Assembly: GCF_034808145.1 (NCBI RefSeq)
Contig: NZ_JAXHGM010000015.1
Span: forward strand, 21,435 to 85,434
Reading direction: 5' to 3'
DNA: 64,000 nt
Source of the DNA: Halorubellus sp034808145
Lineage (GTDB): Archaea; Halobacteriota; Halobacteria; Halobacteriales; Natrialbaceae
Part shown: one piece after another, positions 59,021 through 64,000 of the stretch
Position numbering within the stretch: the stretch's first letter is position 1
Layout of the letters: each line of letters opens with the position of its first letter
Translations under genes and position numbers: made by a program
Notes under the pieces: generated by a model
What the model was told of the DNA's origin: nothing
Seen by the model: the letters and a program-made list of their open reading frames with translations, nothing else
Database searches by the model: none

Positions 59021-59857
59021 TCAGGCCTCCGTGATCGTGACCTCACAGTCAGTCATCTCGTTAGACCCGGAATACTCGACATTGTAGGTGCTCGTAACCC
59101 GATTGCCACTGACTCGGGTCTCGACGATAACCGTGAACTGGCCGCTGTTACCGTCTGGGGAACACCCCATTCCGTCCTCGCTCTCTGAGCCGAACGGAAA
59201 CGAATTACTGAACAGGTCGGCCGTCTCTCCAGGGGGGACTACTACCCGGTCGGTTTCGTGCATTCCACTTCCTCTGGGGTTCTCAATCGGATTGGGAACG
59301 TCCCCGGAGAAGATCAGTTCAGTTATCGCTTCCGGACCGCTCCCTGTGTTCTCTACTGTGACGAATGCCTCACCATTCTTGATCCGGTCCGTCTCTGATT
59401 CACCATAGACTTCGTCCCACGGCTTATCTGGATTATTCCGATAGAGTCCAACATCCTGTATCTGGATCCCTGGACGCAGTTCAGTCGTGGTCTCGACTAC
59501 TGTCTCCTCACCCTTCAATGCGAGTACGCGGTACTCACCGGGCGCATACGCGGTACCGATTTCGAACGAGACCTGCTGAGCACCTGCGGCTACGTCACGC
59601 TTCCCGAATAGCTCGCCGTTCGGTTGGATGAGGTTGACCTGGTCAACGTCGGCCTCTTCGGAGAGTTCGACGACGAGTGTAGTCCCCTCGACAGCGATAC
59701 GCGTGAGCGGGCCTTGGCCGTCTGGAGAGGTCGTTCCGTCACTAGGCGTTCCAGAACCGCCATTGTCGTTCAGACAGCCAGCGACGCCTGCGAGCGCAGC
59801 ACTGGCGACTGTTCGGAGGGCGGTTCGCCGACTGATTTGTGGGTGGTTGCTAGTCAT
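59021..59857 (-). CDS. Tat-exported lipoprotein of the secretion operon, 278 aa
   Basis: Tat motif SRRTALRT and lipobox LAGVAGC, then a Gly/Ser/Thr-rich linker, so it should be anchored outside the cell membrane. The mature domain is beta-rich, like an Ig or CARDB-type fold (TLVVELSEEADVDQVNLIQP, EAFVTVENTGSGPEAITELI). Position suggests a surface component of the transfer apparatus. Four bp from the neighbour. Confidence 0.78.
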   Translation of the reverse strand: MTSNHPQISRRTALRTVASAALAGVAGCLNDNGGSGTPSDGTTSPDGQGPLTRIAVEGTTLVVELSEEADVDQVNLIQPNGELFGKRDVAAGAQQVSFEIGTAYAPGEYRVLALKGEETVVETTTELRPGIQIQDVGLYRNNPDKPWDEVYGESETDRIKNGEAFVTVENTGSGPEAITELIFSGDVPNPIENPRGSGMHETDRVVVPPGETADLFSNSFPFGSESEDGMGCSPDGNSGQFTVIVETRVSGNRVTSTYNVEYSGSNEMTDCEVTITEA

Positions 59858-59860
59858 GAA

Positions 59861-61597
59861 CTATGAGTTCCGTTGGAAGCTGTCTTCTGGACCGAGCATA
59901 CGGAGGAGCCGCGTGCCTGCATAGAACATCACAATGAATGGGATGAGCTGCCAGCCAACCTCGAAAATGAACGCGAACCAACCGTCGATGGTGCCGAGCG
60001 GATGCCACCGAGCTGTTGCCGTCGCACTCACATACGCGGGGTCGTGCCCGAGCCACGAACCCGGATGGTACCGAGCCGTGTAGATCCCCGGCTCATCGAT
60101 CGTCACGATCGCCACCCCGGAGGCGTTGGTCTCGACACGTTGCTCCGCGACGGTGATGTACCCGTTGCGAGTGTTCCCACCGATTGGAAATCGTCGGTCG
60201 GGATCGCTGAGCACGATTGGTGCGCCGGTCTCGTTATCCCGGAGTTCGATGCGGAGTGTGGCCTGACTTTCGTTCTGCTGGAGAACATCCACAGTCAGAT
60301 TACTGCGCCGGAGCTGCCGCTCTGAGCTAGCGTCAGGTGCCACAATCGAGGCGTTCACGCCCCGGACGATGCCCGCAACGTGCAGCGCCTCTCGATCGAC
60401 GTTCTCGGCTCGAACGGCGACGCCGTACGTCGTCGTGTACGACTGGTTGACGATGTCGATGTTGATGTTCTCACCGATGGTGCCGACCGGTGACGGGCGG
60501 TCAGTCCCCCAGGTATCGATGAGTTCCGGCCCATCTCGAACCGGCTCTGCACGCGGGCCGATCCGCGAGGGATACGCGTGGACGGAGACCGGAATCGCGT
60601 CCGACTGGACGGTAGCACTATCCGTGCGATTCGACCGGACGAGCGTGTCCCAGTTGGTGTTCCGAGCCGTGTAGAACCGCCAGATTCCACGGACCCGTGT
60701 CTCACCGTCGTCCGTGAGCGTGTACCCCTGCCACGGCCGCGATTGGAAGATGGCTACGCCGGCGTCGCCGTTCGGATACTCAGCGTAGTAGGGGGACGCC
60801 GAGAGGTCGTAAATCTCGACGGCGATCGAATCGGAGACGTTGCGTGAGTCCGTCTGATAGGTGACGTCGACGTTCGTCCGGTCACCCAGGTCGGTCCTGA
60901 CGGTTTTCTTCAGTCGGACGCTTATCTCCGCTTCCAGCGTGAGATTCGCACTCCAGTCATCCTCGATTTGGTAGTCGAGGGCAGGCGTATGGGCTCCGTC
61001 ACGCTCGGCGATGGTCTCGCCGTCCTTCTTCAACCGGACTTCTTCGATCTCGTGCTCCGTGAGCGACCACGAGATAGTCGTGTTGCCGGAGGAACTTCCG
61101 TTGGGGACACGAACGCGGTAATCAACGAACCCGCGCATCGTCCCATTCGGCGCGATGTAGAGTGGGGTTTCACCGGACTCGAGGTGGCCACGAGTAGAGG
61201 GCTGGACCGCGAAGATCGTTGCGTGAGCATCTTCGATGAAGACGCCGTCCTCGAGATCCGCGTGCGGCGGATGCAGGGACGTATCTGGGCCGCCGGCGTC
61301 GAGGTCCTCGAAGTCGTTCCGCGTCCACGTCGCCGCAGTCGCCGGCGGTCGTTTGAACGTAATGTCCGTCCCGTTTGCTACTTGATGGACAGCGGAACGG
61401 TTCTCGCCGTACCGCTGGCGGTACTCCTCCTGGCCGATATAGTTGTCTGCGTCGCGAGACCAGAGGGTCGCGGATTCGTTCTCGGAGAGCCCGTTCTCCT
61501 CCGTCCCCGGTCGCGGCGGGTCAGCGGCGACGATACCCGTGACTAGGCTCGTCGCGAGCAAGCCGGCCATGAGCACGGAGAGCTCTCGATGGTTCAT
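59861..61597 (-). CDS. large secreted, probably N-glycosylated membrane protein, 578 aa
   Basis: A Sec signal (VLMAGLLATSLVTGIVAADP), many N-x-S/T sequons (for example NGSS, NTTIS, NLTL, NVSD, NESQ), beta-rich repeats and a C-terminal membrane helix (FAFIFEVGWQLIPFIVMFYA). It looks like the exposed surface or adhesin part of the conjugation machine. No homologue recognised. Its N-terminal TLWSRDADNYIGQEEYRQRY has no known motif. Confidence 0.75.
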   Translation of the reverse strand: MNHRELSVLMAGLLATSLVTGIVAADPPRPGTEENGLSENESATLWSRDADNYIGQEEYRQRYGENRSAVHQVANGTDITFKRPPATAATWTRNDFEDLDAGGPDTSLHPPHADLEDGVFIEDAHATIFAVQPSTRGHLESGETPLYIAPNGTMRGFVDYRVRVPNGSSSGNTTISWSLTEHEIEEVRLKKDGETIAERDGAHTPALDYQIEDDWSANLTLEAEISVRLKKTVRTDLGDRTNVDVTYQTDSRNVSDSIAVEIYDLSASPYYAEYPNGDAGVAIFQSRPWQGYTLTDDGETRVRGIWRFYTARNTNWDTLVRSNRTDSATVQSDAIPVSVHAYPSRIGPRAEPVRDGPELIDTWGTDRPSPVGTIGENINIDIVNQSYTTTYGVAVRAENVDREALHVAGIVRGVNASIVAPDASSERQLRRSNLTVDVLQQNESQATLRIELRDNETGAPIVLSDPDRRFPIGGNTRNGYITVAEQRVETNASGVAIVTIDEPGIYTARYHPGSWLGHDPAYVSATATARWHPLGTIDGWFAFIFEVGWQLIPFIVMFYAGTRLLRMLGPEDSFQRNS

Positions 61598-61625
61598 AGG
61601 GCTCGCAACGGGGACTGCGGGGTGG

Positions 61626-62045
61626 TTACCAGGGGACGAGATCGACGCACTGCGCCAGCGGGAGGCCCATTATCGACCCGGCGACGGTGTACAGCGGGCC
61701 GAGGACGACGAGGACGACCGCGGACTTCATCGCCGACCGTTTGTGGCGCTTGAGGCCCTTCTTCTGCTCGGGATTGAGGGTGAACATCTCGATGAGGGAA
61801 TCAGCCTGCCAGACGATCGCGAGGCCGACGATCCCCAGCGCGGTTGTCAGCTGGAAGAATCCCTCAATCATACTCGGGAGGTTGTCCGCGCTACAGACAG
61901 CGTTGTCCTGAGCGGCAACTGGCTCGACAGCGAACAGGCCCAGGAAGACGAACGTCAGCGCGGCCTGTCTGGGAATCCTGCCCGTCAGTAGTGACTCGGT
62001 GTCGGTGCGACGTTCAGAGTCGGAGGGGATCTTGTCCTGTGACAT
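61626..62045 (-). CDS. VirB2/TrbC-like small membrane protein (possible pilin), 139 aa
   Basis: A signal-like helix (QAALTFVFLGLFAVEPVAAQ) with a likely cleavage after AAQ, then two hydrophobic helices (GIVGLAIVWQADSL; SAVVLVVLGPLYTVAGSIMG) separated by a short basic loop (KKGLKRHKRSAMK). This is the VirB2/TrbC pilin topology. Two cysteines outside the helices could form a disulphide. Second gene of the operon. Confidence 0.65.
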   Translation of the reverse strand: MSQDKIPSDSERRTDTESLLTGRIPRQAALTFVFLGLFAVEPVAAQDNAVCSADNLPSMIEGFFQLTTALGIVGLAIVWQADSLIEMFTLNPEQKKGLKRHKRSAMKSAVVLVVLGPLYTVAGSIMGLPLAQCVDLVPW

Positions 62046-62051
62046 AGCGGG

Positions 62052-62330
62052 TCAATCATCAGTAGCGTCTCCAGCCGTTGGCTGGTTCTGCTGCTCTTCG
62101 ACGAGCGACTGGAGGTCGTCGAATCGGTTTGTGTCCTCGGCAATCTCTTCGAGCGTGTAGCCCTGCTCGCGGGCCCGTTCGAGGAGGTCGCGGAGTTCAT
62201 CGGGATCAACACCGCGGACTTCCATTTCCTCGCGGAGGGCGCGGCGATAGAGGGCGGAGGCGTTGATGTGGTCGTTCCACATCAGGTACAGATCATCGAT
62301 GTCCTCGATGGTGACTGACCTCGTAATCAT
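62052..62330 (-). CDS. first gene of the secretion operon, small helical protein, 92 aa
   Basis: MITRSVTIEDIDDLYLMWND and LRDLLERAREQGYTLEEIAE form a charged helical protein, possibly DNA-binding, with an acidic tail. ATG 62330 follows a perfect 9-bp hairpin and lies downstream of the bipartite repeat, so it may regulate the operon. Not certain. Confidence 0.55.
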   Translation of the reverse strand: MITRSVTIEDIDDLYLMWNDHINASALYRRALREEMEVRGVDPDELRDLLERAREQGYTLEEIAEDTNRFDDLQSLVEEQQNQPTAGDATDD

Positions 62331-62346
62331 ATATGTGGGTATGGGT

Positions 62347-62370
62347 ATGTACCGGCTGGTCCCGGTACAT
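62347..62370 (-). promoter_or_regulatory. perfect 9-bp hairpin in the secretion-operon leader
   Basis: ATGTACCGG (62347-62355), loop CTGGTC, CCGGTACAT (62362-62370), 16 bp upstream of ATG 62330. It could be an operator dyad or an RNA stem. Confidence 0.6.
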
Positions 62371-62477
62371 GTTGGCGCGATAGCTGGATGATACCTAAAT
62401 GCTTTCTGGCTATCAAGTGATGTAATATTGTTGGATAAATTATAAGCGAATTACTGGTTCATGTCGCAGAAAAAGAC

Positions 62478-62519
62478 TTAACCAACAAACCAGGGAAGAG
62501 TGAGGGGGCTGTTGGTTAA
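62478..62519. promoter_or_regulatory. bipartite inverted repeat TTAACCAAC-N24-GTTGGTTAA, copy 3
   Basis: Arms at 62478-62486 and 62511-62519 with 24 bp between. It lies between the end of xseB and the start of the secretion operon, 148 bp upstream of ATG 62330. Same arms and spacing as copies 1 and 2. Confidence 0.75.
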
Positions 62520-62537
62520 GGGTGAGCACCAGCTCGC

Positions 62538-62720
62538 TTACTCGAGCTCCACAACTTCTCCACTTCCCTCGTCAAGGATTTCTCGCACCTCAGACAAGAG
62601 CTCCTGACCTTCCTCATGGAGTGCTGTGCCTTCATCAAGGTCGCACTCGTCCGCGTCGAGTTGCTCAATAATCTCCTCGACGCGGCTCAGTCGGTCGTGG
62701 ATTTCGGAATCTGTTGCCAC
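62538..62720 (-). CDS. xseB: exonuclease VII small subunit, 60 aa
   Basis: The single-domain helical protein (IHDRLSRVEEIIEQLDADEC, EEGQELLSEVREILDEG) matches XseB, which binds the C-terminal helices of XseA. Two bp after xseA. Strongly acidic, as expected in a haloarchaeon. Confidence 0.88.
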   Translation of the reverse strand: MATDSEIHDRLSRVEEIIEQLDADECDLDEGTALHEEGQELLSEVREILDEGSGEVVELE

Positions 62721-62722
62721 GC

Positions 62723-63775
62723 TTAGATCACCCCCAGCCAGAGCACAGTGATGAGCAGCAACAGCACCAGAAGCACGGCAATAGCGGCCTTGTAGTAGAC
62801 CGGCGGAAGACCCTCTGGTGCCGTCACCTCCTCGACAGCCTCTGCCAGTTCCGCCTCGTGTTCGTGCTCCTGCTCGAAGGTTTCGTACGCGGCGTCGAGT
62901 TGCTGTGCCAGCGGCTTGACCTCGCCCGCGAAGAACTCCTCGCGGGAATTCACGATATACTCGCCAGCGGCCGTCGGCGTGATCGTCGGGACATCCGCGA
63001 CCTGATCGGCGATTAACCGGTCGTCAGTATGCCCAATCGCCGTGACGATCGGGGTGTTCGCGGTGAAGATAGCTTCCGCGACCCGCTCGGTGTTGAACGC
63101 CTGGAGGTTCGAATCACTCCCGCCGCCACGGCCGACGATGATCGAGTCGACCTCTTCGGAGCGGTCGAGATGGTGGATGCCGTTCGCGATGGACGTGGGC
63201 GCCTCCGACCCTTGGACGGTGGCGTCCTTCACCAGGATGTCGACGGTAGGGTCCTGTTCGTGGATCGCGTTCTGGATGTCATAGCGGGCATCGCCACGGA
63301 GGGAGGTTACGACCCCAACCCGCTCTGGAAACGCCGGCGGGCGCTGTTTCTGCTCGTCGTCGAACCAGCCACGCTCTTCTAGTTCGCTGCGCAGCCGCTC
63401 GACAGCAGCTGCTTGGTCGCCGTCGCCGACGACGATCACTTCCCACGGCTTGAGGTCGATTTTCCCGCCCTCTGTCCAGTAGTCGATATCGCCTTCGAGG
63501 ATGACCTCCGTTCCGTCCTCGAGGTCAGCGTCCATCTTCTGATAGCGGTTCGCCCAGAGCATACAGGGAAGCTCGGCGTCGCCGTCAGTCAGGGTGAAAT
63601 AGAGGGCGGTACTGTTCTGATGGAGATCCGTAACCTCGCCAATACAGCGGACGCCGTTGAGGGCAGGCGTCTCCTCGACGACAGATGCGATTTGGTCGTT
63701 CAGCTGTGAAACGCTGAGGACCTCTCTTGCGTCGGCGTCGGTCGCCTGTTGCTCAGTATCGCGAGTGTCCGCCAT
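62723..63775 (-). CDS. xseA: exonuclease VII large subunit with a C-terminal membrane helix, 350 aa
   Basis: An OB fold (RCIGEVTDLHQNSTALYFTL) and catalytic domain with FPERVGVVTSLRGDARYDIQ, IIVGRGGGSDSNLQAFNTE and IGHTDDRLIADQVADVPTIT, matching the GRGGGS and GHExD motifs (here GHTDD). It degrades single-stranded DNA. The C-terminal coiled-coil is short and ends in AAIAVLLVLLLLITVLWLGV, a membrane helix, unusual for XseA. ATG 63775. Confidence 0.88.
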   Translation of the reverse strand: MADTRDTEQQATDADAREVLSVSQLNDQIASVVEETPALNGVRCIGEVTDLHQNSTALYFTLTDGDAELPCMLWANRYQKMDADLEDGTEVILEGDIDYWTEGGKIDLKPWEVIVVGDGDQAAAVERLRSELEERGWFDDEQKQRPPAFPERVGVVTSLRGDARYDIQNAIHEQDPTVDILVKDATVQGSEAPTSIANGIHHLDRSEEVDSIIVGRGGGSDSNLQAFNTERVAEAIFTANTPIVTAIGHTDDRLIADQVADVPTITPTAAGEYIVNSREEFFAGEVKPLAQQLDAAYETFEQEHEHEAELAEAVEEVTAPEGLPPVYYKAAIAVLLVLLLLITVLWLGVI

Positions 63776-63884
63776 GCACGTCTGCTAAATTCTGCACAGA
63801 ACACTCAAAAAGGTATCTTCGCTCCCCTGCCCTTTGTTTAAGTCAAACCCGAAATAAGAATCTATCAGACCGGAGTTAGGAGCA

Positions 63885-63923
63885 ATGGCCGGAAAAATCG
63901 AATCGGGATTGACTCGTCTGTAC
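63885..63923 (+). CDS. 5' end of a gene interrupted by the second IS copy
   Basis: ATG 63885 opens MAGKIESGLTRLY and runs directly into the left end of the IS at 63924. The rest is outside the window. The region between it and xseA (63776-63884) is AT-rich and could hold divergent promoters. Confidence 0.35.
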
Positions 63924-64000
63924 GAGGGTGTCATAGAACGATTCCCACACCAAAGAGCAGGGTGAATGCTGAGATGGTATGGCCTCAGCGACCCTGCAAG
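63924..64000 (+). mobile_element. second copy of the IS4-like element (truncated by window end)
   Basis: The left terminal repeat GAGGGTGTCATAGAA (63924-63938) is identical to that of the IS at 660. The next 60 bp match with a few substitutions, up to the transposase start codon. Same orientation. Confidence 0.85.
63979..64000 (+). CDS. transposase of the second IS copy, first 7 codons
   Basis: ATG 63979, MASATLQ…, aligning with MSSATLQ of the transposase at 715. Truncated by the window end. Confidence 0.7.

Noticed and set aside
18986..62519. TTAACCAAC-N24-GTTGGTTAA as an intrinsic terminator or Orc1/Cdc6 box
   Set aside because: The 24-bp spacers are different and not loops of a stable hairpin. 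No T-tract follows. The arms do not resemble the haloarchaeal ORB sequence known to me.
1..64000. tRNA, rRNA or CRISPR loci
   Set aside because: None recognised on either strand by eye. A tRNAscan or CRISPR search would be needed to exclude degenerate ones.

Overview
The window is haloarchaeal DNA, most likely from a plasmid, megaplasmid or integrated conjugative element. Signs of this are the strongly acidic proteins, the archaeal machinery (TFB, TBP-fold protein, PriS/PriL-type primase), an ISH3-family transposase, twin-arginine lipoproteins (SRRTALR, RRTLIK) and an HTH-10 (Bat-type) regulator. No rRNA, tRNA, CRISPR array or chromosomal housekeeping operon was seen. I cannot name genus or species.

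Layout. 0-5.4 kb: accessory genes broken up by two insertion sequences (an IS4-like element at 660-1728 with a perfect 8-bp target duplication, and an ISH3 element at about 3751-5153), a DUF6884-like/tandem GIY-YIG gene pair, and gene debris. 5.4-14.1 kb: a visibly AT-richer island, probably defence. It holds a winged-helix/TBP-fold fusion and a winged-helix partner, a PD-(D/E)XK-like nuclease, a possible DHH-like protein, two amino-methyltransferases of different motif order, an endonuclease III-like glycosylase with its Lys/Asp pair and Fe-S cysteines, and an EVE-domain protein. 14.2-24.1 kb: plasmid backbone of small zinc-ribbon and conserved unknown genes, a DUF7342/TumE-like pair, a plasmid TFB, and a DUF5677 protein. 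24.2-40.9 kb: a cargo block bracketed by 98-bp direct repeats. It carries a sugar-acid catabolic cluster (two dehydratases, polyol-type dehydrogenase, sugar ABC transporter with a 31-aa micro-ORF, AGE-family epimerase, uronate-dehydrogenase-like SDR, lactonase, IclR and HTH-10 regulators), a broken LysE gene and a C2H2/HNH nuclease. 41.0-49.2 kb: replication and maintenance genes (OB-fold protein, PIN/RHH toxin-antitoxin, zinc-ribbon proteins, PriL and PriS). 49.2-50.7 kb: an IS1341-type TnpB element with a divergent small RHH gene. 50.7-62.3 kb: one long minus-strand operon for a type IV secretion/conjugation-like machine (VirB2-like, secreted glycoprotein, lipoprotein, VirB6-like, PrgI/VirB3-like, VirB4, VirD4-like). 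62.5-63.8 kb: exonuclease VII XseB/XseA. The window ends inside a second copy of the first IS.

Three non-coding patterns tie the backbone together. (1) TTAACCAAC-N24-GTTGGTTAA occurs three times with exactly the same spacer, each time upstream of a minus-strand operon, including the conjugation operon. (2) At least four leader hairpins share the 7-nt loop ACCCATC (GATGGGT on the coding strand) on different stems, just upstream of start codons; several others are related. (3) The 98-bp direct repeats bracket the metabolic cargo.

How the genes may work together (inference): the backbone replicates with its own primase and OB-fold protein, is stabilised by toxin-antitoxin pairs, and spreads by the secretion operon. 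The sugar block imports a sugar or sugar acid and oxidises and dehydrates it towards 2-keto-3-deoxy acids. The AT-rich island discriminates self from non-self DNA by methylation, possibly using base excision as well as a conventional nuclease.
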